This document shows positions 51,558 to 59,973 of a DNA stretch of 64,000 bases, one piece after another (positions within the stretch are counted from its first letter, which is position 1; each line of letters begins with the position of its first letter). Position numbers and translations under genes: made by a program. The DNA comes from JBBQVS01 sp964250765 (GTDB lineage Bacteria; Chloroflexota; Ktedonobacteria; Ktedonobacterales; Ktedonobacteraceae): contig CAXUHF010000010.1 of NCBI GenBank assembly GCA_964250765.1, positions 1 through 64,000 on the forward strand, read 5' to 3'. The notes under the pieces are model-generated. The model did no database searches and had not been told where the DNA came from. It saw nothing but the letters and a program-made list of their open reading frames with translations.

Positions 51558-51579
51558 TACATTAAATTTCTTTAATGTA
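51558..51579. promoter_or_regulatory. AT-rich palindrome
   Basis: TACATTAAA (51558-51566) pairs with TTTAATGTA (51571-51579) around TTTC. Either an operator for the small genes that follow or a weak terminator for the oxygenase gene (stop at 51518); the exit AAACTTTG is not strongly T-rich. Confidence 0.45.
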
Positions 51580-51648
51580 AAACTTTGCTCTCAATCTTTC
51601 GTACTAAAGTTAACCAAGAACAATAGAATAAAAACGGAGTCAACAGAG

Positions 51649-51798
51649 ATGTCACAGCAACAATACGAGGAAATTAATCGTTCAAATCGAAGCTCTTCCC
51701 ATTTAACTGGAAACAAACAGATATCCTATCACAATGAACCTTCTGCTTATTCGGACAGAGGGCAAAAGCTTTCCAATGACAAGCATCCTTCGTCTTAA
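51649..51798 (+). CDS. Small hydrophilic ORF (49 residues)
   Basis: ATG at 51649 with CGGAG nine bases upstream, stop TAA at 51796-51798. The peptide (MSQQQYEEINRSNRSSS to the end LSNDKHPSS) is hydrophilic and probably disordered. It overlaps the next frame (start 51734 or 51776). It could be a real small gene, a leader, or the front part of the next gene separated by a frameshift. No family recognised. Confidence 0.4.
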   Translation: MSQQQYEEINRSNRSSSHLTGNKQISYHNEPSAYSDRGQKLSNDKHPSS

Positions 51799-52012
51799 CT
51801 GGCACAAGCCTAAAGGAGTTAAGGTGTTTTGGGAACACTATGGTAAGGTTGAAGAAGGGTTAGCACCAAACTTCAGACAACTGGTGTATCAGGGCATCCA
51901 CATAGGAAACGCGGTTGTGGAGGGACAACGTTTGGGGCGTAAGGACACGTTGGAGCGTGGGTATAAGGATATCAAGAATGTTGTAACACAGCTACAGACT
52001 ATTGTAAGATAG
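51776..52012 (+). CDS. Small hypothetical protein (78-92 residues)
   Basis: From ATG 51776 it encodes 78 residues (MTSILRLNWHKPKGVKVFWE, then YGKVEEGLAPNFRQLVYQGI, ending NVVTQLQTIVR); an upstream in-frame ATG at 51734 adds 14. Neither start has a good ribosome binding site. The body has a plausible helical pattern and normal codon use. It overlaps the 49-residue frame out of phase. A hairpin terminator follows 18 bases downstream, supporting expression. No family recognised. Confidence 0.5.
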   Translation: MTSILRLNWHKPKGVKVFWEHYGKVEEGLAPNFRQLVYQGIHIGNAVVEGQRLGRKDTLERGYKDIKNVVTQLQTIVR

Positions 52013-52029
52013 ATTTATATACAAGGTTA

Positions 52030-52064
52030 CAAACCTCTTAACAGTGTTATGTGTAAGAGGTTTG
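52030..52064. terminator. Hairpin after small gene
   Basis: CAAACCTCTTA (52030-52040) pairs with TAAGAGGTTTG (52054-52064), 11 bp, 13-base loop; located between convergent units (next minus-strand gene ends at 52090). Confidence 0.6.
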
Positions 52065-52089
52065 CGAAATTAGGCTTATTTCAAAAGTG

Positions 52090-52266
52090 CTAATGGGATG
52101 CAACATTTGTAATGAAGAATGCCATCACAATCAGCCAGCTAATCACAAGGGCAATAAATACACGAATAACCATACTGGAAACAAAGATATTACGGGGGCG
52201 AGGTGTGCCTGTCTTTACTTGTGTAGCGGTAGTTACTCCATTTGTATACATAGCATAGTTCTCCAT
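52090..52266 (-). CDS. Small single-TM protein
   Basis: From ATG 52266 (GGAG five bases upstream) 58 residues: a polar N-terminus (MENYAMYTNGVTTATQVKTG) and one C-terminal membrane helix (FIALVISWLIVMAFFITNV). It could instead start at 52290 (66 residues). It lies downstream of the DUF971 gene on the same strand. No family recognised. A longer frame on the opposite strand here was rejected as a shadow. Confidence 0.5.
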   Translation of the reverse strand: MENYAMYTNGVTTATQVKTGTPRPRNIFVSSMVIRVFIALVISWLIVMAFFITNVASH

Positions 52267-52368
52267 TTTTTCTCCGACTTCCTTGCTCATAGATCAGATA
52301 AAGAGAGAAAGTCTTCTCGTACCGTCTCATTAGATAGAACGAGAAATGAAGAACATGCTAACAACATA

Positions 52369-52716
52369 TTACCTTTTGGGTACTCTTTTACGACATTCGT
52401 CACATTCACAACTTGCACGCAACTTTTCGTAGGTGTAGATACCTGTTTTGTGTCCGTCCTCCCAAACAGGAGTCAAACCATAGCGCCCAACAGGTTGCAT
52501 ATTTACAAGTGTTGTCTCCTCGGTACTCAGGCTCTTTTTGCTTTGCAACATTCCCGGTTGTCCACCTTCTCCTGCACACCATGCACAGGGACAAGCCCAA
52601 CGTAGCGTCTCCCAATCATGAATACTTTCATGATCGTCACTCCACGATAGGATAAGTTTGCGCTCTTCCTCCTCAAGTAAAAATGAGGTTGGCACCGGAT
52701 GATCGTATTGGCTCAT
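52369..52716 (-). CDS. DUF971 (GBBH-like N-terminal) domain protein
   Basis: A 115-residue protein of the DUF971/gamma-butyrobetaine-hydroxylase-like N-domain family. The core reads LILSWSDDHESIHDWETLRW followed by ACPCAWCAGEGGQP, and later LTPVWEDGHKTGIYTYEKLR with CECDECRKR at the end. Such stand-alone proteins occur near iron-sulfur (Apd1/Mrp) genes in other bacteria and two Cys-rich patches (CPCAWC, CECDEC) are visible; a metal-binding role is inference. Starts before an AT-rich region. No neighbouring partner is evident. Confidence 0.85.
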   Translation of the reverse strand: MSQYDHPVPTSFLLEEEERKLILSWSDDHESIHDWETLRWACPCAWCAGEGGQPGMLQSKKSLSTEETTLVNMQPVGRYGLTPVWEDGHKTGIYTYEKLRASCECDECRKRVPKR

Positions 52717-53044
52717 ATATCTTATAATCCTTTTCTTACATATCTAAACACATAGAATTTCTTAAGCTGGATGAGGGAGAGCATATTAGCATTTGCTATA
52801 GTATGATGTAACCTCGCATACTTACCTATAGTAGACAACATATTGGACCAAGCTAATTCATCCCATAGCTATCTTTCCCAGGTTTCACCATATTTATATT
52901 TAGCATCGTTATTTTTGATGAACGGATAGAAGTATTACAAATGGCATCCTTTTCACATGCACCGTTACTACCGTTATTTTTGTCGCGTTGTAGACCATAG
53001 ACAGATATAGAAATATAGAAATATAGAGGAGCAAGGGTAGTATT
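52717..53044. other. Divergent AT-rich intergenic region
   Basis: About 330 bases between the DUF971 start and the pentapeptide gene. It contains tandem copies of AGAAATATA just before 53030 and repeated CCGTTA units near 52965-52977. No open frame or clear promoter pair was found. The ribosome binding site AGAGGAGC precedes the pentapeptide start. Confidence 0.4.
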
Positions 53045-54160
53045 ATGTTAGGAACATTGTTGCTCGGAGGCGTTATAGGCATTATAGCCGCTATCGTCGC
53101 CTCATTCATCGCACTCAAACTATATGGTCGTAGCCTACATAACACCGTCATTCGACAGCAGGGATGGGAGCGTGCACAAGAAGCGCGTCAGCAACAATGG
53201 CAGAAACAACAAGAAAAGCGTTCAGTCACAGTCGAGAAAAATCTTTCTGTACATGTGCAGCAAGTACAACAAGAGTGGCAAGTATGGGAACAAAAAGATG
53301 CTTTACGTAAGCAAGAACTTAAGCAGCAGTACGAGGCTCTTGCTATACGTGCTGCATTAGAAAATGAAGTGGAACATCTTCCCCATCTTGAAGAAGCTTC
53401 CCTACCCCTTACCGAAAATCAACGTCGTCGCAACGCATTATCCAATGCAGTACCTGCACAACTACAGGGAGCAGACCTTGCTGGTCGTGATCTTTCACGA
53501 CGCTATCTCGGCGGTGCAAATCTACGTGGAGCAAAGCTTGGACACGCAAATCTCTTCATGACTGATCTCTCTGGAGCATGTCTTGCAGGTGCAGACCTTA
53601 CAAACGCTGATCTCTCTGGAGCGAATCTGATGCATGCTGACCTTCGTGAAGCAACACTTAGTGGAGCAAATATTCTCGTCGCTGATTTGAATAACGCTAT
53701 TCTGCTTGGTACAAAGTTACAGAAAATAAGAAATCTAACAGCAGAACAGATTATAACAACTGTTTATGACAACACAACACTATTTGACGATGACAACGAC
53801 ATAACATTACCTCGTATTCCTAGCATTCCTAAATCAACCTTGTCTTCGACTCTTCAATCAACTAATTCATATGATATTGTTCGTGCACAAAGTCTTGATA
53901 CCATTCCCGAAATGTCTCCATTAGCAGAGGCAGAGGCGCAATCTCCATTTTTGCCATTTCCTGATATGCTACCAGACACTCCATTTCATGAGGAAGATGA
54001 TATCGTGGAAACTGATATTCCTACATGGGCACCATCTTCATCAAACGAGACATTGCGCATATTGGAAGAGCTTCATCTTTCAACACAAGAACGCAGACGC
54101 ACCGAAAACTTCGGGATACAAGAAAAACGTGATGGACAACGCCAAGTACGAGCGAGCTAA
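53045..54160 (+). CDS. Membrane-anchored coiled-coil pentapeptide-repeat protein
   Basis: A 371-residue protein. TM helix at residues 2-24 (LLLGGVIGIIAAIVASFIAL), then a Gln/Glu/Lys-rich coiled coil (about 35-120, EARQQQWQKQQEKRSVTVEK), then about 15-17 pentapeptide repeats (about 135-225; e.g. LAGADLTNADLSGANLMHAD) that would form a right-handed quadrilateral beta helix, and an acidic disordered tail. Pentapeptide proteins of the Qnr/MfpA type protect gyrase, but most have unknown function; the membrane anchor argues against that role here. Its stop lies five bases before the convergent glycosyltransferase end. Confidence 0.88.
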   Translation: MLGTLLLGGVIGIIAAIVASFIALKLYGRSLHNTVIRQQGWERAQEARQQQWQKQQEKRSVTVEKNLSVHVQQVQQEWQVWEQKDALRKQELKQQYEALAIRAALENEVEHLPHLEEASLPLTENQRRRNALSNAVPAQLQGADLAGRDLSRRYLGGANLRGAKLGHANLFMTDLSGACLAGADLTNADLSGANLMHADLREATLSGANILVADLNNAILLGTKLQKIRNLTAEQIITTVYDNTTLFDDDNDITLPRIPSIPKSTLSSTLQSTNSYDIVRAQSLDTIPEMSPLAEAEAQSPFLPFPDMLPDTPFHEEDDIVETDIPTWAPSSSNETLRILEELHLSTQERRRTENFGIQEKRDGQRQVRAS

Positions 54161-54165
54161 TATCT

Positions 54166-55488
54166 TCATCTCTGCCGACGCTGGTAGAAAAATAATACGG
54201 AACCACGAAGTAGTGAGCCAAGAACAAGTAATGCTGGCAATGTTGTAGGCATTCGTTCTTGAACAATATTCTGTACAGATTTTGATGCTATCTTCTCTTT
54301 TCGATGAGGGACGTGAGAAAGAAGCCAGGAAACAAGTCCTTGCTGACGCGTTACATAGCTCCGTCCCTTCCATGCTACTGAATGACCAATGATTGTGTGT
54401 AATAAAGAATTGATCGCAATGGCTAGGAAAGTAAGTGCCGCAAGTGGTGTTAGTAGAGCATATCGCAATGCGATACCAAAATGCTTGAGCCAGGGTAGCG
54501 CACTCAGGACCTGCGCAATATACGCAAGCACAGCAATAAAAAGCAATGTGTATGATTTTTCTCGCCGTGCATCAACAAATAGCAATGCGACCGCAGAGGC
54601 TAATGTTGTACTTATCGCTGTCTGTATCCCTGTTAGCGGCGATTGACGCAGGTAAGGATACGTATTCTTCCCAAAGCCGTTTGCTATTTGCTGTAAGCTA
54701 GTATACATTCGTACCGATACGAATCCTTCACCACGGCAAACAAGCGATGCAACACCTTGACGCTTTAAACTCATGGCAAGTGCAGCATCGTCAACAATAC
54801 TGCCAGCATTCGCCGCGTGTCCGTTTACCTGCTCATATGCATTCCGATGAATAAAAAGGTATTGCCCGTTCGCAAGTGCAGGACCATCACTCTTGTTAAC
54901 TTGTGCATTGATACCAATAAAATACTGTTGATATGCAAATGGGAGCAATAAACGTTCCCAAAACGTTTCACATCGTTGCTGAGGAAACAATGATAAGGCA
55001 TTTATGCTATGTGTGGTCGCAAAATGTATTGTCGAACTAAGGGCAAATGAAGCAAGTTCTGTATCGGCATCGACAAAAAGTAGCCAGGGATAGCATGCGT
55101 AACCTGCACCCATCCAACAAGCGTAATTTTTCCCTGTCCATCCCTCTGGTGGTCCATCAATAGAGACAAGTCGTACATCATCTTCAGCATATTCTTGCAC
55201 AATAGCCGCTGTATTGTCGGTTGAGGCATCATCAACAACGATTACTTCATATCGGGGATAATTTTGGTGTACTAACGAGGTCAACAAACATGGTAAATTT
55301 GCCTCTTCATTGCGTGCAGGCACAATAATTGAGATACCTGGAAAGTCTTTCTCCCTTATCATATTATCTATTGCAGTAGGAACTATTTCTGGCAAGGTTT
55401 GATAATTTCGCATCGCTCGTACGCTACTATAAATTTGTCCTGCTAATACAAAAAAAGGCCATATCCTGAACGCACTTTTCTTACTCAC
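54166..55488 (-). CDS. Glycosyltransferase family 2, membrane-bound
   Basis: A 440-residue GT-A fold glycosyltransferase resembling CrtQ/HpnB-like enzymes. The GT2 core starts ISIIVPARNEEANLPCLL, with YEVIVVDDASTDNTAAIV and the metal-binding FVDADTEL; later GSIVDDAALAMSLKRQGV matches the ED-like acceptor segment and QIANGFGKNTYPYLR the Q/RxxRW-equivalent block. Four C-terminal membrane helices follow (about 295-430). The start is uncertain: GTG at 55488 has no good ribosome binding site. The family acts on carotenoid or hopanoid acceptors in relatives; acceptor here unknown. Confidence 0.85.
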   Translation of the reverse strand: MSKKSAFRIWPFFVLAGQIYSSVRAMRNYQTLPEIVPTAIDNMIREKDFPGISIIVPARNEEANLPCLLTSLVHQNYPRYEVIVVDDASTDNTAAIVQEYAEDDVRLVSIDGPPEGWTGKNYACWMGAGYACYPWLLFVDADTELASFALSSTIHFATTHSINALSLFPQQRCETFWERLLLPFAYQQYFIGINAQVNKSDGPALANGQYLFIHRNAYEQVNGHAANAGSIVDDAALAMSLKRQGVASLVCRGEGFVSVRMYTSLQQIANGFGKNTYPYLRQSPLTGIQTAISTTLASAVALLFVDARREKSYTLLFIAVLAYIAQVLSALPWLKHFGIALRYALLTPLAALTFLAIAINSLLHTIIGHSVAWKGRSYVTRQQGLVSWLLSHVPHRKEKIASKSVQNIVQERMPTTLPALLVLGSLLRGSVLFFYQRRQR

Positions 55489-55647
55489 TATTATTTTATA
55501 CTTTCTCTCTAACCAGACAGTAACATCATCTATATCACGTCTTTGTATATTCGTTTGTGAACAATTATGACTTTTGCTTGCTACTACTGAAAGATACGAG
55601 ATGGTATACTATCGTCAAATCAACAAATTTTTGTGAGGATGTGCTTC

Positions 55648-56415
55648 ATGACAGATGAACAGCAAATGCCGTTGACAGGCAAAATCGCGTTGGTAACTGG
55701 AAGTGGACAAGGTATAGGAAGAGCAATAGCACAGCGTTTAGCAAAGCTTGGTGCTGATGTTGTTGTGAATTACCGTAGTAATGCCAATGCTGCTACTGAA
55801 ACGAAAACAAGCATCGAGGCATTAGGGAGACGGTGTACCCTTGTTCAGGCGGATGTTCGCTTGGAAGAAGAGGTAACACGTCTTTTTGCAGAAGCAACAC
55901 AAACGCTTGGTCCAATCACGATTCTTGTGAACAATGCTGGCACAACACGGGACAAGCTTATTCTTCAGATGTCGCTTGCAGACTTTGAACAAGTATTAAA
56001 TAGTAACCTGCATTCTACATTTCTCTGTACAAAAGCTGCGTTACGTCCGATGATGAAAGCCCGTTGGGGAAGAATTATTAATGTTGCCTCTGTAGCAGGC
56101 TTGCTTGGTCCTGCAGGGCAAGCAAACTACGCCGCTTCAAAAGCTGGCATCATTGCATTGACATTGACAACCGCACGCGAAATGGCGAGCCGTAATATAA
56201 CGGCGAACGCTGTTGCACCTGGCTATATACCTACAGAACTTACCTCGACATTAACAGAGCAACAGCAAAAATTTCTTATTGCAGCCTCTCCTCTAGGCCG
56301 TGCTGGAACAACAGAAGAAGTAGCTGGTACGGTCGCCTTCCTCTGCTCACCTGATGCAGCTTACATTACAGGTCAGATCATTAGCGTAGATGGCGGTGCT
56401 TCAATGCATATCTAA
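55648..56415 (+). CDS. FabG-like SDR (3-oxoacyl-ACP reductase type)
   Basis: A 255-residue classical SDR, start ATG 55648 with GAGG nine bases upstream (in-frame starts at 55633 and 55639 are weaker). Motifs: VTGSGQGIGRAIAQRLAK, VQADVR, NNAGTTRD, catalytic Ser in INVASVAGL, NYAASKAG and PGYIPTEL. These match FabG closely, including the TRD after NNAG. No other fatty-acid synthesis gene is adjacent, so it may serve another ketoreduction. It is divergent from the glycosyltransferase. Confidence 0.9.
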   Translation: MTDEQQMPLTGKIALVTGSGQGIGRAIAQRLAKLGADVVVNYRSNANAATETKTSIEALGRRCTLVQADVRLEEEVTRLFAEATQTLGPITILVNNAGTTRDKLILQMSLADFEQVLNSNLHSTFLCTKAALRPMMKARWGRIINVASVAGLLGPAGQANYAASKAGIIALTLTTAREMASRNITANAVAPGYIPTELTSTLTEQQQKFLIAASPLGRAGTTEEVAGTVAFLCSPDAAYITGQIISVDGGASMHI

Positions 56416-56517
56416 CACACGTCATTTGCTCACAAAAAGTGGCGAAACAAAATGTATACAAGCATGCTCTAATACATATCATACGTCCCTCCTCATGGAT
56501 GAAAAAGGCTAAAAAAG

Positions 56518-57414
56518 ATGAGTTTATTTGAAACAGACGAAACAAATCAGTTCACGTTCGAGGCATTTGCGGCGCACGACTTTTACACACAAGTAAATCG
56601 TCTCCTCGTTCAACGCGCGATAGCACATCTTGTCGCACATAGCTCAAAGGTCAAGACGACCACAGGCAGTGCTCCTCTGATTACGATTGTTGACATGGCC
56701 TGTGGGACAGGTGCTATTTCGCGTCTGATTGCCGAAGAAATGACACAACATCAGCTTCTCGCCAACACCTGCATTGTCGGTGTTGATCCATCTGCAGAGG
56801 CTTTGCGCCTTGCTAGCATCTCTATGCAAGCTGACTATCCTGAAGTTCAGACGAAGTTTCTTCAAGGTGATGTTACTGATCTTCCTCGCGTAGTGCAAAA
56901 TGCTGACGCAGCATTTTTTTGCAACGCAATTCATCTTGTACCAGATAAAAAAGATGCATTTCAACATATGGCGGAGATATTGGCTCAGGGGGGTATCTTT
57001 GCCTGCAATAGCGCATTTTATCAGGGTACCTATGTTGAAGGAACTGAGCGATTTTATCGTCTCTGGACGCGTCGCGCCGTTGGCTGGCTCAAGAAAGAGC
57101 ATCCAGAGGTACACCTATCACGCGAGGCAAAAGCAACCGCTATGCAATGGTTGACACCAGAAGAATATGTGGCGGCCCTACAGCAAAGCGGATTTGGAGA
57201 GGTTGATATCTCGCGCAATAATGCCGATATGTCGCTTGATGCATGGCGTGATCTGGGAAAATACTGGTTGTTCATAGAAGGTGCATTACCTGGAGTACCT
57301 TTAGCTCTCGGTGCCGCCGCCCTAGAAAACGCTGTGTATCAGACAGGCCAGGAGTTAGGTTTGACCGAGATACCTCGTACATGGTTGCAACTTATTTCTA
57401 CTAAGAATTCCTAA
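56518..57414 (+). CDS. Class I SAM-dependent methyltransferase
   Basis: A 298-residue Rossmann methyltransferase. Motif I is IVDMACGTGAISRLIAEE (about 60-77), the acidic loop CIVGVDPSAEALRLA, then DVTDLPRVVQNADAAFFCN (motif IV) and ILAQGGIFACNSAFYQG (post-motif). The C-terminal third (VAALQQSGFGEVDISRNN) is typical of Methyltransf_11/25 proteins acting on small molecules or quinones. ATG at 56518 with a weak AAGG box. Substrate unknown. Confidence 0.88.
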   Translation: MSLFETDETNQFTFEAFAAHDFYTQVNRLLVQRAIAHLVAHSSKVKTTTGSAPLITIVDMACGTGAISRLIAEEMTQHQLLANTCIVGVDPSAEALRLASISMQADYPEVQTKFLQGDVTDLPRVVQNADAAFFCNAIHLVPDKKDAFQHMAEILAQGGIFACNSAFYQGTYVEGTERFYRLWTRRAVGWLKKEHPEVHLSREAKATAMQWLTPEEYVAALQQSGFGEVDISRNNADMSLDAWRDLGKYWLFIEGALPGVPLALGAAALENAVYQTGQELGLTEIPRTWLQLISTKNS

Positions 57415-57518
57415 GTAGTGTAGCCATTTCGTGTGATACTTCGTATGATAGAATGAAGCGTATGCACTTTGCATATACAGTTTATCCTCTACATTCACTA
57501 AGAACGGGAGAGTATCGC

Positions 57519-58349
57519 ATGCAATGGGCGGTCGCTACAGCTGCGTTTCTCGCTTCGACGGTTGAATTCGTCGAAGCCTTTACTATTGTCCTGGTCGTGG
57601 GAGTCACGATTAATTGGCGTAGCTCGCTCGTGGGTGCTCTTGCCGCGGCAGCTACGCTTGCACTTATTATCGCCACATTCGGTGTCGCGCTTGTACAGTT
57701 CGTCCCTCTAAACGTCCTGCGGCTCGTCGTGGGTGTCATTCTCATTCTCTTCGGCTTAAAATGGCTCAAAAAAGCTATTTTACGCTATAGTGGTCTTAAA
57801 GCTTTGCATGATGAAGAGGCCATCTATGAAGAGACGCGAGCCGAACTTCGCGCAAGAGGCGAGAACATCACACCACGTTATGAGCCATTTGGAATAGCAA
57901 TGTCTTATAAAGCCGTTTTGCTTGAAGGACTAGAGGTTGCATTCATCGTCATTACCTTTGGTAGTAGCGTTGCGACAAACGCAACATCTCGATCACTTGG
58001 CATTACATCAGCCGCGATTGGTGCTGCCGTTGCAGGAGTACTTGTAATCCTGCTGGGTGTATTGGTACGTGCTCCTCTCAAACAAGTTCCCGAAAACACT
58101 CTCAAGTTCGTTGTTGGAATCATGCTCACGTCGTTTGGCACCTTTTGGGCTGGGGAAGGCATCCGTATACCCACCAATGGTGCACACTTTGAATGGCCTC
58201 TCGCTGATGTGTTCATCCTGATTCTGGCAGCAATCTACTTGCTTGCATCCTATGTGCTTGTACAATGGCTGAAAAGCACTAAAAAACGCCAAACAATCCC
58301 AAGTAGTACAGAGGGAACACAGGCCATACAAGAAGAGGTAACTTCATGA
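57519..58349 (+). CDS. COG4280 / Ftr1-like polytopic membrane protein
   Basis: From ATG 57519 (GGGAG eight bases upstream; an in-frame start at 57453 is weaker) 276 residues with about seven membrane helices. Two helices carry acidic motifs in equivalent places: STVEFVEAFTIVLVVG (about 12-27) and LLEGLEVAFIVITFG (about 130-144). They resemble the REGxE motifs of Ftr1 iron permeases, suggesting an internal duplication and a cation-handling role, but classical RExxE is not exact. I recall the family as COG4280 predicted membrane proteins. It overlaps the next small TM gene by four bases. Confidence 0.78.
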   Translation: MQWAVATAAFLASTVEFVEAFTIVLVVGVTINWRSSLVGALAAAATLALIIATFGVALVQFVPLNVLRLVVGVILILFGLKWLKKAILRYSGLKALHDEEAIYEETRAELRARGENITPRYEPFGIAMSYKAVLLEGLEVAFIVITFGSSVATNATSRSLGITSAAIGAAVAGVLVILLGVLVRAPLKQVPENTLKFVVGIMLTSFGTFWAGEGIRIPTNGAHFEWPLADVFILILAAIYLLASYVLVQWLKSTKKRQTIPSSTEGTQAIQEEVTS

Positions 58350-58552
58350 ATGTGATTAAGGCTGTCTACAACTTTGTTGTCGGTGACATGATTATTCTGG
58401 TTGGTGTCCTGCTAGTGGTTGTCGTGCTCGCGCTCATCAACAATGTTGATGCGTTCGAGTCGCTGCGCAGTGCGACCGGAGGTATTCTAATTACAGCTGT
58501 CCTAAGCGTACTCGTAGCAACGCTAACACGCGAAGCACGCGGTAAACGATAG
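58346..58552 (+). CDS. Small TM protein coupled to COG4280-like gene
   Basis: A 68-residue protein with two hydrophobic helices (about 14-30, MIILVGVLLVVVVLALI, and 45-62) and a basic end (TREARGKR). It starts in an ATGA overlap with the COG4280-like gene, so they are translationally coupled and probably form a complex. No family recognised. A 20-bp terminator follows directly. Confidence 0.75.
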   Translation: MNVIKAVYNFVVGDMIILVGVLLVVVVLALINNVDAFESLRSATGGILITAVLSVLVATLTREARGKR

Positions 58553-58560
58553 CACATCAA

Positions 58561-58606
58561 ACAAGAAAATGGGGAAGGCTACATGCAGCCTTCCCCATTT
58601 TCTTGT
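58561..58606 (+). terminator. Intrinsic terminator, 20-bp stem
   Basis: 58561-58580 pairs perfectly with 58587-58606 around ACATGC; the 3' arm ends in TTTTCTTGTTTTG. Confidence 0.9.
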
Positions 58607-58744
58607 TTTGAATACTTACCCTTCACAGCATACTTTTCTCGTCTATTATTCGTGTATGTAATAGTTGTCTATTACGAAATCAATGCGAAATACATAGTCT
58701 TATGGCTATAAGAAAATCAAAATATTATTGGAGGAGTAGTCTTT

Positions 58745-59764
58745 ATGGCAACGGGGTTTATTGGACGTAACTGGAAGCTTTTAGCGGCTGTAGCAGGTTT
58801 TGCGGTGGTGCGAGAACTGATACAGAGACGCAAATTTATTGAGTTACAGGGAAAGGTCGTTCTGATCACAGGAGGTTCACGCGGCTTTGGTTTGGCTATA
58901 GCGGAAGAGTTCGCGCGAGAGGGTTCCAAGCTGGTCATTTGTTCACGTGAGAGTGACGAACTAGAACGAGCACAAGCGAAGCTGACTGAGTTTGGTGCGG
59001 ATGTTTTGACGATTGAGTGTGACGTGACAAAGCCTGAAGAAGTGCAGCAATTGATTACGCAGGCAACAGCTCACTTTGGACATATTGATATTCTGGTAAA
59101 TAATGCAGGCATTATCAGTGCAGGTCCCTTGAATACGCTCACACGAAGTGATTTTGAAGAGTCGATGAACATCATCTTCTGGGGCACATATAATACAACA
59201 ATGGCGGTGCTGCCACAAATGCGAACACGTGGAAATGGACGAATTGTCAACATTGCTTCAGTTGGCGGCAAGGTAAGTGTTCCTCATCTGCTCTCCTATG
59301 CGAGTGCAAAATTTGCTGTTGTTGCCTTATCTGAAGGGTTGCATGCAGAGTTGGCACAGGAAGGTATAGACGTTACAACTGTCGCCCCTGGACTCATGCG
59401 TACAGGCTCACAAGTAAATGCGATAGCCAAAGGTGACAAAAATAAAGAGGAGTACACACTTTTTGCTTTGATCGACACTCTTCCTGGTTTCTCGATTAGC
59501 GTAGAGCGTGCGGCAAAGCAGGTTGTACGTGCCACAAAGCGCGGCGACACTGAACTCATCATCAGTGTACCGGCACAAGTCCTTGCTCGCTTGTATGGAG
59601 CGTTCCCTGGCGTGATAACAGATATTCTTACCATCTCCACACGTTTCTTGCCTAAAGGCGAAGGAACCGCACGCCACACGGGCAGTGAGAGTGAAACGCC
59701 TATCTCTCAATCATTTTTGACAACGTTAGGGCAAAAAGCATCAAAAGAGTATAACGAGTTATAA
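58745..59764 (+). CDS. SDR-family oxidoreductase with hydrophobic N-terminus
   Basis: A 339-residue SDR. An N-terminal hydrophobic stretch (WKLLAAVAGFAVVRELI, about 9-25) may be a membrane anchor. The NAD(P) motif is VLITGGSRGFGLAIAEEF, followed by VTKPEEVQQ, LVNNAGIISAG, catalytic Ser in INIASVGGK and SYASAKFAVVAL, and PGLMRTGS. The C-terminal 80 residues extend beyond the classical fold. The ribosome binding site GGAGG lies 9-10 bases before the ATG. It resembles DltE/KR-type SDRs; substrate unknown. A hairpin terminator follows. Confidence 0.9.
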   Translation: MATGFIGRNWKLLAAVAGFAVVRELIQRRKFIELQGKVVLITGGSRGFGLAIAEEFAREGSKLVICSRESDELERAQAKLTEFGADVLTIECDVTKPEEVQQLITQATAHFGHIDILVNNAGIISAGPLNTLTRSDFEESMNIIFWGTYNTTMAVLPQMRTRGNGRIVNIASVGGKVSVPHLLSYASAKFAVVALSEGLHAELAQEGIDVTTVAPGLMRTGSQVNAIAKGDKNKEEYTLFALIDTLPGFSISVERAAKQVVRATKRGDTELIISVPAQVLARLYGAFPGVITDILTISTRFLPKGEGTARHTGSESETPISQSFLTTLGQKASKEYNEL

Positions 59765-59792
59765 ATAGAGATGCACATATGTGTAAGTAGCA

Positions 59793-59842
59793 AACATCAT
59801 GAGTCAAATAGATGGTTCTTTCACTATTTGATTCATGATGTT
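59793..59842. terminator. 19-bp hairpin after SDR gene
   Basis: AACATCATGAGTCAAATAG (59793-59811) pairs with 59824-59842 with one G-U pair and a 12-base loop; exit CACTACC is not T-rich, so termination efficiency is uncertain. Confidence 0.6.
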
Positions 59843-59895
59843 CACTACCTGTACATTAGAAGTTTTTATAGTAGTGATATTGACCCTAAAAATAT

Positions 59896-59924
59896 TTGAC
59901 GTTGTAAGGTCAAACTGCTATCAT
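59896..59924 (+). promoter_or_regulatory. Promoter with internal inverted repeat before HTH gene
   Basis: TTGACG (59896-59901) and TATCAT (59919-59924) with a 17-base spacer. TTGAC (59896-59900) and GTCAA (59909-59913) form an inverted repeat with 8-base spacer, and another TTGAC lies 17 bases upstream (59879-59883). A candidate autoregulatory operator for the HTH protein that follows. Confidence 0.55.
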
Positions 59925-59973
59925 TGAGCGTGGACGGTGCTTTTTTGGTAACTTCGATGACAGGATAACAAAG

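Noticed and set aside
52087..52605. 172-codon plus-strand frame
   Set aside because: It is antisense to the DUF971 gene and the small TM gene, has Cys/His-rich improbable composition and no ribosome binding site.
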